A DNA stretch of 10,147 bases from JBJGXI01 sp045635475 (GCF_045635475.1 NZ_JBJGXI010000084.1:1-10147), one strand, 5' to 3'. Shown: positions 1-5,970, numbered from the stretch's first letter. Translations and numbers: made by a program. Notes: generated by a model from the letters alone, not told the origin.

Positions 1-39
1 TAAAATTAAACAACTGTGGATATCTTACTAAGTTATTTA

Positions 40-235
40 GCCACATCCAGCTCCAGCGCTAAAGCTGTAGTGAGACAACACCCGCCTTCGAATGATAAGT
101 CAATATCGATTCGCATACGCTCATCGTGTTTCCTTTATCTCCTCGAAAATATAGAACAATTTTCTTCGTGCGAGGTAAAGCATCGAAGCCTACTCTGGTC
201 CTCCGGTTCAGTCCATACGTCGCTATACGGGGTTC
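40..235 (-). repeat. Degenerate copy of a dispersed structured repeat
   Basis: Read on the minus strand, this stretch shares an ordered series of blocks with the repeat at 4590-4786. A GTATAG-GACGTA-type arm lies near 205-230. A GAGATAAAGGAA-CACGATGAGC block lies near 113-136. A GCGAATCGAT-TGACTTATC block and an AAGGCG block follow, and a GGAGCTGGA tail near 44-56. About 55 bases between the arm and the GAGATAAAGG block are unique to this copy. It is clearly more diverged than the 4590-4786 copy. Any open frame across it is a by-product of the repeat. Homology is seen by eye and the boundaries are approximate. Confidence 0.55.
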
Positions 236-345
236 GTATTATAATCTAGAATGTGACGTAGTGGACTCTTATCTGTGACAAAAGAGGCATAATTAGCGGT
301 GACAATAACCCCATCCATATACTCGAATTCACGTCCACTCCAGAA
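223..345 (-). pseudogene. 40-codon C-terminal coding remnant, family not recognised
   Basis: The minus strand is open for 40 codons from 345 to a TAG at 223-225, and the peptide looks protein-like. It begins FWSGREFEYMDGV, continues IVTANYASFVTDKSPLRHIL and ends DYNTNPV. Two consecutive in-frame TAA codons lie directly upstream (346-351), and no ribosome site precedes the only ATG (residue 10). It therefore reads as the tail of a larger gene whose 5' part is gone. Its stop codon lies inside the repeat at 40-235, so the last residues may come from the repeat. I cannot name the family. It could also be chance, but the composition (aromatic and acidic residues, no low complexity) argues against that. 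Confidence 0.4.
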
Positions 346-502
346 TTATTAATGAAAGTTAGACTGGAGATTTTACCAATTATACATGTCCATGTTTAAT
401 ATCCAAAAATTAAGGGAAAACTTCATATAAATATTCAGAAAATTGTTGCATTATTCCTTGAAATCAAGGATAATGAAAAAAAGGAACAAGGGGGCGTGTT
501 CC
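346..502. other. Gene-free leader region with a hairpin at 449-475
   Basis: Most of this stretch is AT-rich with no convincing gene. At 449-475 there is an 11-bp stem with one bulged T (CATTATtCCTTG / CAAGGATAATG) and a 4-nt AAAT loop. It lies about 13 nt upstream of the Shine-Dalgarno of the following small gene and has no U-run on the plus strand. It may be a leader stem that stabilises the mRNA. No good sigma-A promoter was found; a TATAAA at 426-431 lacks a matching -35. Confidence 0.3.
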
Positions 503-745
503 ATGAAAAAGCATAAAGTGGTTTACAAGTTAAGTGTTTTTGGAAACCGAAAAGGATCAAAAATAGTCGCAAAAAGGGAAATTCCCTTCGAGATTAAACT
601 TGCGGCGAAGCTGATTTTGGATGATTTATGTTTTAGCTGGAATAAGACACACCTAGAAACGAAGATTAACGAATCCATTGATAAAATGGATAAAGAAGGT
701 TTCATGATTTTAAGTAAACAGTATCAACCGTATACGTGGGAGTAA
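503..745 (+). CDS. Small IDEAL-domain protein (80 aa)
   Basis: The chosen start is ATG 503 because AAGGGGG (488-494) lies 8 nt upstream. The in-frame TTG 443 and ATG 473 have no usable site, since AAGGA almost touches ATG 473. The 80-aa product is basic at its N-terminus (MKKHKVVYK). Residues 37-74 (LILDDLCFSWNKTH then LETKINESIDKMDKEGFMIL) match the pattern of the short IDEAL domain of Firmicutes: a helix with LILD, then a second helix with an ID..D...F..LS pattern. The molecular role of IDEAL domains is poorly known; they occur in small Bacillus proteins and may mediate protein contacts. No signal peptide or membrane segment is seen. The gene stands alone with its own terminator. The family call rests on recognition of the motif and is moderately sure. 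Confidence 0.65.
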   Translation: MKKHKVVYKLSVFGNRKGSKIVAKREIPFEIKLAAKLILDDLCFSWNKTHLETKINESIDKMDKEGFMILSKQYQPYTWE

Positions 746-783
746 AGTATTTGTGGTAGACAAAGTATAATTTTATTTTTATA

Positions 784-816
784 ATCCTTGTCAAGTCATT
801 TGGCAAGGATTTTTTT
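784..816 (+). terminator. Rho-independent terminator of the IDEAL-domain gene
   Basis: A 9-bp stem (ATCCTTGTC / GGCAAGGAT, one G-U pair) with a 9-nt loop is followed by six further T after 810. It begins 38 nt after the stop codon at 743-745. Confidence 0.85.
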
Positions 817-916
817 GGATGCTGATAATTATTAATTTATCACCATTTTTCTAAGTAACTATGTTATATTTTTAGTGAAGTAAATTTTATAAACATACCA
901 ATATTCGGAGTGAGAA

Positions 917-1714
917 ATGTATATGATGCAAATAAAAAAGGTCTATTTTGTCCACTTAATGCTCATGATATTGGTGATAAGTGGTTGTGGTGAGCAACCT
1001 ATATTATCAAGTATCGATAATAGTAAGATTACTCATCAACTAGAGGTTAAACAGGTGCTGAAGTTACCAGAACAAAAGCCTAGCCTGCCTGAGCAAGAGC
1101 CGTCGGAGGATGGACTTGTAACCGTAAATAATCCTACAAGTATTGAAGTATTATTAAATAAACAGAGAAAGCTTCCAGATGGTTATGTTCCAGAAGATCT
1201 TGTCGTACCTAATGTGCCTTTCTACTTTGATGAATACTTACCAAAGAAACAGATGAGACAAGAAGCGGCCACTGCACTCGAACAGTTATTTTATGCTAGT
1301 AATGAGCAAGCAGGTTTGAATTTAGTAGCAGCATCTGGATATAGATCCTATGCCACTCAAAAACAGATTTATGAGAATAATGTCAAGACTAAGGGAGAAG
1401 CGCACGCCAATCAATTTTCTGCAAAGCCAGGAACTAGTGAGCACCAGAGTGGCCTTGCGATGGACGTGACTACTGCAGATGTAGGTTTTTCTCTTGTTCA
1501 ATCATTTAAAGAAACCGAAGAAGGTACATGGCTTGCTGAGCATGCGCATGAATATGGATTTATTATCCGTTATTTAGAAGGAAAGTCAGATATTACTGGA
1601 TATGCTTATGAACCATGGCATTGTCGCTATGTTGGAACCGAAATGGCAACAGAGATTTATGAACAAGGCGTAACATTAGAAGAATTCTTTGGTTTTACAC
1701 CGAATGTAAGTTAA
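917..1714 (+). CDS. D-alanyl-D-alanine carboxypeptidase lipoprotein, VanY/YodJ type
   Basis: This is a zinc-dependent D,D-carboxypeptidase (peptidase M15B) expected to remove the terminal D-Ala from peptidoglycan stem peptides outside the membrane. Residues 1-24 form a lipoprotein signal with lipobox I-S-G-C24, so the enzyme should be lipid-anchored. A Pro/Glu-rich linker (about 50-65) precedes the catalytic domain. Visible motifs are SGYRSY (140-145), SEHQSGLAMDV (174-184), with H176 and D183 as zinc ligands, and EPWHCRYVG (232-240), with E232 as likely catalytic base and H235 as third ligand. All key residues are present and the length of 265 aa is usual for YodJ-like proteins. ATG 917 has GGAG 6 nt upstream; ATGs at 923 and 926 are in frame but further from it. 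No vanH/vanA/vanX genes are nearby, so a housekeeping cell-wall role is more likely than glycopeptide resistance. Confidence 0.9.
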   Translation: MYMMQIKKVYFVHLMLMILVISGCGEQPILSSIDNSKITHQLEVKQVLKLPEQKPSLPEQEPSEDGLVTVNNPTSIEVLLNKQRKLPDGYVPEDLVVPNVPFYFDEYLPKKQMRQEAATALEQLFYASNEQAGLNLVAASGYRSYATQKQIYENNVKTKGEAHANQFSAKPGTSEHQSGLAMDVTTADVGFSLVQSFKETEEGTWLAEHAHEYGFIIRYLEGKSDITGYAYEPWHCRYVGTEMATEIYEQGVTLEEFFGFTPNVS

Positions 1715-1724
1715 CAAGAAATTA

Positions 1725-1758
1725 GAAGAGGATTAGCTTAAGACAGCTAATCCTCTTC
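1725..1758 (+). terminator. Hairpin terminator after the carboxypeptidase gene
   Basis: A perfect 14-bp stem (GAAGAGGATTAGCT / AGCTAATCCTCTTC) with a 6-nt loop begins 10 nt after the stop codon. The downstream T-run is poor (GTATAAATTT), so termination may be only partial, but the stem is very strong. Confidence 0.7.
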
Positions 1759-1770
1759 GTATAAATTTAC

Positions 1771-1884
1771 AAATAAAAAATAGGAGCACGATTGTAAAGG
1801 CTCCTAAACCACTTTGTAATTTCTATTAATGAGCAAGGAAATATCCAATCAAGCCTTTTGAATATTCCTCCCCTCAAGGTTTAT
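1771..1884 (-). ncRNA. Candidate small RNA of about 114 nt, unnamed
   Basis: The minus strand carries a perfect extended -10 (TGT-TATAAT, 1899-1891). A transcript from about 1884 would end at a terminator made of TAGGAGC / GCTCCTA (1806-1781) followed by TTTTTTATTT (1780-1771). The body has a second possible stem, AGGAATAT with ATATTTCCT, and a G-rich patch GAGGGGAGG near its 5' end. It contains no ATG. The one long open frame starts at a TTG without a ribosome site and runs through the terminator, so a coding role is unlikely. The RNA diverges from fumC. Its function and targets are unknown, and no known RNA family was recognised. Confidence 0.5.
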
Positions 1885-1890
1885 AGTACT

Positions 1891-1899
1891 ATTATAACA
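1891..1899 (-). promoter_or_regulatory. Extended -10 promoter for the candidate small RNA
   Basis: On the minus strand the bases read TGTTATAAT, a full TGnTATAAT extended -10. The -35 position 17 bp upstream (AATAAA) is poor, which is common for extended -10 promoters. The next terminator on this strand is 85 nt downstream and no gene lies between. Confidence 0.5.
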
Positions 1900-1961
1900 T
1901 AAAGCATAGTCATTTTATTTAACTTGTATAGAATGTTTTAAGTCCAATTTTTGTTAAAATT

Positions 1962-1970
1962 TGATACAAT
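1962..1970 (+). promoter_or_regulatory. Extended -10 promoter candidate for fumC
   Basis: TGATACAAT matches TGnTATAAT at all but one base and lies 34 nt upstream of the fumC start. No good -35 is seen 17 bp further up. The upstream gene is closed off by its terminator, so fumC needs its own promoter. Confidence 0.4.
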
Positions 1971-2004
1971 AATGAGGAAATTTAATTTAGGGAGGCAAAA
2001 TGAA

Positions 2005-3390
2005 ATGGATTATCGTATTGAAAAAGATACTTTAGGTGAAATTCAAGTTGAAGTAAATAAATACTGGGGTGCACAAACAGAACGTAGTAAGCAAAATTTT
2101 CCGATTGGTACTGAAAAAATGCCAACGGAGGTTATTCATGGCTTTGCTATCTTGAAAAAAAGTACAGCAATTGTAAATAGTGAACTAGGTTTATTGGAAA
2201 AGGAAAAAGCTGATGCTATAGCTTATGCAGCGGACCAAATTATATCAGGTGAGATGCAAGAACATTTTCCACTAGTCGTGTGGCAAACAGGAAGTGGAAC
2301 GCAATCCAATATGAATGTAAACGAGGTTATTGCTTTTGTAGGTAACAAGTGGTTAAAAGAAAAAAACAGTGAACTTACACTTCATCCGAATGATGATGTA
2401 AATAAATCGCAAAGCTCAAACGATACATATCCAACAGCAATGCACGTTGCCGCTGTACTACAATTAGAGGATGCTGTTATTCCATCGTTGCAGACGCTTA
2501 AAGCTACGTTAAAAGAGAAAATGGAAGCGTTTAATGACATTGTGAAAATTGGTAGAACACACTTACAGGATGCTACACCTTTAACTTTAGGGCAGGAAAT
2601 AAGTGGATGGCACCGGATGTTAGAAAAAACAGAGACAATGATCACTTCAAGTATTATTCACATTAAAGAACTTGCGATTGGTGGCACTGCAGTTGGGACA
2701 GGCTTGAACGCACATCCGCAATTTTCAGAACTTGTATGTAGTCAAATAAGCAAATTCACAAACAAGACGTTTATTTCTGCCCAAAATAAATTTCATGCAC
2801 TGACAAGTCATGATGAGTTGGTGTATACGCACGGAGCATTAAAAGCATTAGCGGCAGACGTTATGAAAATTGCCAACGATGTACGTTGGTTAGCAAGTGG
2901 ACCACGCTGTGGCATTGGAGAAATTAATATTCCTGCAAATGAACCAGGAAGCTCGATTATGCCAGGAAAAGTGAATCCTACACAAAGTGAGGCAGTTACG
3001 ATGGTAGCTGCGCAAGTGATGGGAAATGATGCAACAATTGGATTCGCAGCAAGCCAAGGAAACTTCGAATTGAACGTATTTAAACCAGTTATTGCTTATA
3101 ATTTCCTTCAGTCATGTCAGCTATTGGCCGATAGCATGCTTTCATTTGATGAGCGATGTGTAAAAGGACTAGAGCCTAATTATGAAAATATAGAAAAGAA
3201 TTTAAATGATTCGCTTATGCTTGTTACAGCATTAAATCCTCATATTGGTTATGAGAATGCTGCTAAAATAGCTAAACAAGCATTTGCTGAGAATACTACT
3301 CTAAAAGAAGCTGCTGTGAGCTCTGGACTGCTTACAGAAGCACAGTTTGATGAATATATAAAACCAAGAGAAATGACTTATCCCAAGTAA
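2005..3390 (+). CDS. fumC: Class II fumarate hydratase
   Basis: This enzyme interconverts fumarate and (S)-malate in the citric acid cycle, in the cytoplasm, as a homotetramer that needs no iron. The start is ATG 2005: GGGAGG (1990-1995) is 9 nt upstream and the product (MDYRIEKDTLGEIQV, 461 aa) matches the N-terminus and length of Bacillus CitG. The in-frame TTG 1951 would add 18 unsupported residues and lies before the promoter. Motifs are WQTGSGTQSNMN (93-104), SQSSNDTYPTAMH (135-147), GRTHLQDATPLTLGQE (183-198, with H186) and the superfamily signature GSSIMPGKVNP (315-325), whose serines lie on the mobile catalytic loop. It is intact. An ATG at 2000, closer to the ribosome site, opens an out-of-frame 11-codon frame overlapping the real start. 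No clear terminator follows, so some transcripts may run into the first SASP gene. Confidence 0.97.
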   Translation: MDYRIEKDTLGEIQVEVNKYWGAQTERSKQNFPIGTEKMPTEVIHGFAILKKSTAIVNSELGLLEKEKADAIAYAADQIISGEMQEHFPLVVWQTGSGTQSNMNVNEVIAFVGNKWLKEKNSELTLHPNDDVNKSQSSNDTYPTAMHVAAVLQLEDAVIPSLQTLKATLKEKMEAFNDIVKIGRTHLQDATPLTLGQEISGWHRMLEKTETMITSSIIHIKELAIGGTAVGTGLNAHPQFSELVCSQISKFTNKTFISAQNKFHALTSHDELVYTHGALKALAADVMKIANDVRWLASGPRCGIGEINIPANEPGSSIMPGKVNPTQSEAVTMVAAQVMGNDATIGFAASQGNFELNVFKPVIAYNFLQSCQLLADSMLSFDERCVKGLEPNYENIEKNLNDSLMLVTALNPHIGYENAAKIAKQAFAENTTLKEAAVSSGLLTEAQFDEYIKPREMTYPK

Positions 3391-3410
3391 GACGGGGTTT
3401 CATAAAGGAT

Positions 3411-3440
3411 TTCATATTTTACCAGTACAAATTAATAATA
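3411..3440 (+). promoter_or_regulatory. Possible sigma-G-type promoter of the first SASP gene
   Basis: TTCATA (3411-3416), 17 bp, then AATAATA (3434-3440) resembles the forespore sigma-G pattern TGAATA/TGCATA and CATACTA (5 of 7 in the -10). SASP genes are normally transcribed by sigma-G RNA polymerase late in the forespore. The region is AT-rich, so a chance match is possible. Confidence 0.35.
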
Positions 3441-3450
3441 AAATATCACT

Positions 3451-3478
3451 CTCCTGTTCACAATAGTTATTACAGGAG
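3451..3478 (+). promoter_or_regulatory. Hairpin covering the ribosome site of the first SASP gene
   Basis: CTCCTGT (3451-3457) is the exact complement of ACAGGAG (3472-3478), which is part of the Shine-Dalgarno of the gene at 3488. The loop is 14 nt. The second SASP gene has the same Shine-Dalgarno but no such upstream complement. Confidence 0.4.
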
Positions 3479-3487
3479 GTGATAAAC

Positions 3488-3685
3488 ATGGCTAGCAACA
3501 ACTCAAACCAATTGTTAGTACCTGGAGTAGAGCAAGCGCTAGATCAAATGAAGTATGAAATTGCCCAAGAGTTTGGTGTAAACCTTGGAGCTGACACTAC
3601 TTCTCGCGCAAACGGTTCTGTTGGTGGTGAAATCACCAAGCGTCTAGTTCAAACTGCTGAACAGCAATTTGGCGGACAAAAATAA
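3488..3685 (+). CDS. Alpha/beta-type small acid-soluble spore protein, copy 1
   Basis: This 65-aa protein saturates the DNA of dormant spores, shifts it toward an A-like form and protects it from UV, heat and chemicals. It is degraded on germination by the protease GPR. The family signatures are present: the GPR region YEIAQEFGV (residues 23-31) and the DNA-binding segments NLGADTTSRANGSVGGEITK and RLVQ. The start is ATG 3488 with AGGAGGTGAT 5-14 nt upstream; the in-frame GTG 3479 lies inside that site. The product differs from its neighbour only at residue 3 (Ser instead of Thr). Codon use is strongly biased (GGT, CGT, CGC), as expected for an abundant protein. Its own hairpin follows. I do not assign a particular ssp letter. 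Confidence 0.95.
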   Translation: MASNNSNQLLVPGVEQALDQMKYEIAQEFGVNLGADTTSRANGSVGGEITKRLVQTAEQQFGGQK

Positions 3686-3717
3686 TAAGACTAATAATTA
3701 AATAAAAATTGGCTTTT

Positions 3718-3743
3718 GGAGGCATCTAATCAGATGCCTCCTT
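3718..3743 (+). terminator. Terminator after SASP copy 1
   Basis: A perfect 10-bp stem (GGAGGCATCT / AGATGCCTCC) with loop AATC begins 32 nt after the stop codon. Only two T follow directly, so the U-run is weak. Confidence 0.65.
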
Positions 3744-3818
3744 AGAGACTAAAGCAAACAGTGATTTACAACTAAGCAATACTAAAGGAAGAATTGCTAA
3801 AATTACCAGAGAAAATCC

Positions 3819-3848
3819 CTCATAATTATGTGGTAACTACTCAAACTA
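3819..3848 (+). promoter_or_regulatory. Possible sigma-G-type promoter of the second SASP gene
   Basis: CTCATA (3819-3824), 17 bp, then CAAACTA (3842-3848) matches the sigma-G -10 CATACTA at 6 of 7 bases. The spacing equals that of the candidate before copy 1. The predicted leader would be only about 16 nt, which is short and weakens the call. Confidence 0.35.
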
Positions 3849-3870
3849 GAGTGTACAGGAGGTGATAATC

Positions 3871-4068
3871 ATGGCAACAAACAATTCTAATCAATTACTT
3901 GTACCTGGTGTAGAACAAGCACTAGACCAAATGAAGTATGAGATTGCTCAAGAGTTTGGTGTAAACCTTGGAGCTGATACTACTTCTCGCGCTAACGGTT
4001 CTGTTGGTGGTGAAATAACTAAGCGTCTAGTTCAAACTGCTGAGCAACAATTCGGCGGACAAAAATAA
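3871..4068 (+). CDS. Alpha/beta-type small acid-soluble spore protein, copy 2
   Basis: This is the second 65-aa SASP, with the same role and motifs as copy 1: YEIAQEFGV at 23-31 and the GSVGGEITKRLVQ segment. The start is ATG 3871 behind AGGAGGTGAT (3857-3866). By my count the DNA differs from copy 1 at 22 positions over 65 codons, but only codon 3 changes the residue (AGC to ACA, Ser to Thr). The copies are therefore an older duplication kept under strong purifying selection or partly homogenised, not a fresh duplication. The 3' half is more alike in DNA than the 5' half. The flanks are not similar apart from the ribosome site and the hairpin layout, so each copy is a separate unit. Confidence 0.95.
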   Translation: MATNNSNQLLVPGVEQALDQMKYEIAQEFGVNLGADTTSRANGSVGGEITKRLVQTAEQQFGGQK

Positions 4069-4085
4069 TAAATATTGAATGGATT

Positions 4086-4112
4086 GGAGACACCTATATA
4101 GGTGTCTCCTTT
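4086..4112 (+). terminator. Terminator after SASP copy 2
   Basis: A perfect 10-bp stem (GGAGACACCT / AGGTGTCTCC) with loop ATAT is followed by TTT. It starts 17 nt after the stop codon and has the same 10-bp stem, 4-nt loop design and GGAG/CTCC base as the terminator of copy 1. Confidence 0.75.
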
Positions 4113-4286
4113 AGTCGTTATAATTTACCATTATTAGTTTTTTATTCATACATCAATAGCAAACAATTGTTTTATGCAATTCTCAAGCATTTGCTGCAAA
4201 TTTACACACACAAATTGGGTGGATTATTTTTATAATTAAAGAGTATTCTAATAGGTAGAACGTGCCTTTTGTATGGGAGGAAGCCT

Positions 4287-4538
4287 ATGTATGAATGTCC
4301 ACTTTGTAACGGATTGACAGTTTCAAATCAACAATGTAAAGAATGTCGTGCAGTGATGGCGGATCAGGGGAAGGTTGCAGATTATTTTGATGACTATAGC
4401 CCTTATCTGGACGATGCAATAGCAAAGTTGATTGATGGTGCAGAGGAATCAGCGACAAACCACACATGCTCACATCTTTTCGTGTGTAATAATTGTGGGT
4501 TTGATCAACAAGTTATAGTCGAAGAAAATGAAAAGTAG
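4287..4538 (+). CDS. Small cysteine-rich, zinc-ribbon-like protein (83 aa), function unknown
   Basis: ATG 4287 is preceded by GGGAGGA (4275-4281), 5-6 nt away; the in-frame TTG 4269 lies before that site. The product begins MYECPLCNGL. Two Cys pairs lie near the N-terminus (C4-x2-C7 and C17-x2-C20). C61, C67 and C70, with H59 and H63 close by, lie near the C-terminus (HTCSHLFVCNNCG). This spacing suggests one or two structural zinc sites. The middle (about 27-55) is acidic (VADYFDDYSPYLDDAIAKLI), and the tail is acidic. There is no signal peptide or membrane segment, so it is probably cytoplasmic. The layout resembles small conserved proteins of Bacillus-type genomes, but I do not recognise a named family. 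It is a single gene with a strong terminator. Confidence 0.75.
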   Translation: MYECPLCNGLTVSNQQCKECRAVMADQGKVADYFDDYSPYLDDAIAKLIDGAEESATNHTCSHLFVCNNCGFDQQVIVEENEK

Positions 4539-4546
4539 TGGCATGT

Positions 4547-4580
4547 AAAAAGACAGGAGATATTTTCTCCTGTCTTTTTT
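4547..4580. terminator. Bidirectional terminator between convergent genes
   Basis: A 14-bp stem (AAAAAGACAGGAGA / TCTCCTGTCTTTTT) with a 5-nt loop has a T-run on both strands. On the plus strand it lies 8 nt after the zinc-ribbon-like gene. On the minus strand it is the first good terminator after msmX, from which it is separated by the repeat at 4590-4786. Confidence 0.85.
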
Positions 4581-4589
4581 GAAATCTTC

Positions 4590-4786
4590 GTCGATTCGCT
4601 CCAGTCGCTACGTTTCTATACGGCACTCTACGCTTTTCATATGTCTAGCTCCGAGTGCCAGAAACTAGGCGACTTCACGAATCGCCTTACGATAAGTCAT
4701 CATCGATTCGCAAGCTCATCGTGATTCCTTTATCTCAGTCGATTCGCTCCAGTCGCTACGTTTCTATACGGCACTCTACGCTTTTC
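4590..4786. repeat. Structured dispersed repeat with two identical 49-bp direct arms
   Basis: Bases 4590-4638 and 4738-4786 are identical over 49 bp (starting GTCGATTCGCTCC and ending TACGCTTTTC). The 99-bp middle is rich in short inverted repeats, for example AGGCGA (4667-4672) / TCGCCT (4682-4687), and carries CGATAAGTCATCATCGATTC and CACGATGAGC-type blocks. A more diverged copy lies at 40-235. The right arm ends 2 bp before the msmX stop codon. No coding potential is credible. It looks like a non-coding repeat family dispersed in the genome; the mobility mechanism is not visible. Confidence 0.75.
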
Positions 4787-4788
4787 TA

Positions 4789-5889
4789 TTATCTAATTAC
4801 TAATTCTGTATCTGTATCAAAGAAGTGTGCTTTGTTCATATCAAATGCTAAATCAATCGTTTGACCGCCTTTAATATCAGTTCTAGAGTCTACACGGGCA
4901 ATAAATTCTTGTCCGTCTAAAGAAGAATATAGATAAGACTCAGCACCCATTAACTCGGCAACATCAATATGAGCGGAAAGTTTGCTACCAGGATTAGCAT
5001 CAATAAATAATGGCTCATCATGCATATCTTCAGGACGCATGCCTAGAACAATTTCTTTACCTACATAGCCTTGTTCACGAAGCATTTTCATTTTACCTTC
5101 TGGAACAGCCATCGAAGTTTCTTGAAATTTAACTTTTCCATCTTCTAAAACGCCTGTGAAGAAGTTCATAGAAGGAGAACCGATAAAGCCACCAACAAAG
5201 ATGTTATTTGGTTTGTCGTATACTTCTTTTGGAGCACCTACTTGTTGGATAACACCGTCTTTCATAACAACTAGGCGAGTCGCCATCGTCATCGCTTCCG
5301 TTTGGTCATGTGTAACGTAAATTGTAGTTGTTTGTAAACGTTGGTGTAATTTTTGAATTTCAGCACGCATTTGTACACGTAACTTAGCATCTAAGTTTGA
5401 TAAAGGTTCATCCATAAGGAAAACTTTCGCATCACGTACAATCGCACGTCCAAGAGCCACACGCTGACGTTGACCACCTGATAATGCTTTAGGCTTACGA
5501 TCTAAATATGCTTCTAATCCTAAAATTTTAGCAGCATTTTGTACTCTTCTTTCAATTTCATCTTTTTTAAATTTACGAAGTTTTAAACCAAAAGCCATGT
5601 TATCATATACGTTCATGTGTGGATAAAGTGCATAGTTTTGGAATACCATCGCGATATCACGATCTTTTGGAGCTACATCATTCATACGAACGTTATCGAT
5701 TAGTAAATCACCATCAGAAATTTCCTCTAAGCCTGCAATCATTCGTAGTGTTGTAGATTTACCACAACCAGATGGACCAACGAATACGACGAACTCTTTG
5801 TCTAGAATTTCTAAATTAAAATCTTTAACTGCTGGTTCAGCATTTTTTTCATATACTTTGAAAATACTTTGTAATTGTAACTCTGCCAT
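4789..5889 (-). CDS. msmX: MsmX-type ATP-binding protein of carbohydrate ABC importers
   Basis: This cytoplasmic ATPase energises sugar ABC importers and, in Bacillus, is shared by several systems for oligosaccharides. The 366-aa product has the full ATPase core: Walker A GPSGCGKST (38-46), Q-loop QNYALYP (84-90), signature LSGGQRQ (136-142), Walker B VFLMDEP (156-162), D-loop SNLD (164-167) and H-loop H194. The C-terminal part (about 235-366) is the regulatory/TOBE region of the MalK/UgpC class, ending NKAHFFDTDTELVIR much like Bacillus MsmX. Start ATG 5889 has AGGAGGG (5903-5897) 7 nt upstream. No permease or binding-protein gene is adjacent, as for a multi-system ATPase. The upstream neighbour on the same strand is a PucR/CdaR-like regulator, as I recall for msmX-yxkF of B. 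subtilis. A cre-like site lies in the leader. Confidence 0.93.
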   Translation of the reverse strand: MAELQLQSIFKVYEKNAEPAVKDFNLEILDKEFVVFVGPSGCGKSTTLRMIAGLEEISDGDLLIDNVRMNDVAPKDRDIAMVFQNYALYPHMNVYDNMAFGLKLRKFKKDEIERRVQNAAKILGLEAYLDRKPKALSGGQRQRVALGRAIVRDAKVFLMDEPLSNLDAKLRVQMRAEIQKLHQRLQTTTIYVTHDQTEAMTMATRLVVMKDGVIQQVGAPKEVYDKPNNIFVGGFIGSPSMNFFTGVLEDGKVKFQETSMAVPEGKMKMLREQGYVGKEIVLGMRPEDMHDEPLFIDANPGSKLSAHIDVAELMGAESYLYSSLDGQEFIARVDSRTDIKGGQTIDLAFDMNKAHFFDTDTELVIR

Positions 5890-5909
5890 GTTATTTCCCT
5901 CCTAAATTT

Positions 5910-5923
5910 TGAAAGCGCTTTTC
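5910..5923 (-). promoter_or_regulatory. cre-like operator (CcpA site) in the msmX leader
   Basis: On the minus strand the site reads GAAAAGCGCTTTCA, matching the catabolite-responsive element TGWAAGCGYTWNCW at 12 of 14 bases, with the core AAGCGCTT intact and nearly palindromic. It lies just downstream of the predicted promoter, where bound CcpA would act as a roadblock, and 21 nt upstream of the start codon. Confidence 0.6.
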
Positions 5924-5933
5924 TTATGTACTT

Positions 5934-5962
5934 AGTGTACCCAATTTCTTGTACAAGGTAAA
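5934..5962 (-). promoter_or_regulatory. Sigma-A promoter candidate for msmX
   Basis: On the minus strand TTTACC (5962-5957), 17 bp, then TACACT (5939-5934) fits -35 and -10 boxes at 4 of 6 bases each with ideal spacing. A transcript would start near 5928, just before the cre-like site. Confidence 0.4.
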
Positions 5963-5970
5963 TGGCAGTT

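Noticed and set aside
16..249. Plus-strand open frame of 77 codons
   Set aside because: It lies across the degenerate repeat, has no ribosome site, has a serine-rich repeat-derived composition and runs opposite to the coding remnant at 223-345.
917..1714. Glycopeptide-resistance role for the VanY-like protein
   Set aside because: No vanS/vanR, vanH, ligase or vanX genes are nearby, and YodJ-like lipoproteins are ordinary in this group.
1776..1880. Possible type I toxin-antitoxin pair around the small RNA
   Set aside because: No short hydrophobic toxin-like peptide with a ribosome site is found on either strand in this interval.
2000..2035. 11-codon frame (ATG 2000) just before fumC
   Set aside because: It overlaps the fumC start out of frame and is close behind the same ribosome site. 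Nothing supports a leader peptide beyond position.
4655..4864. Plus-strand open frame of 69 codons
   Set aside because: It is made of the structured repeat and the antisense of the msmX 3' end, and has no ribosome site.
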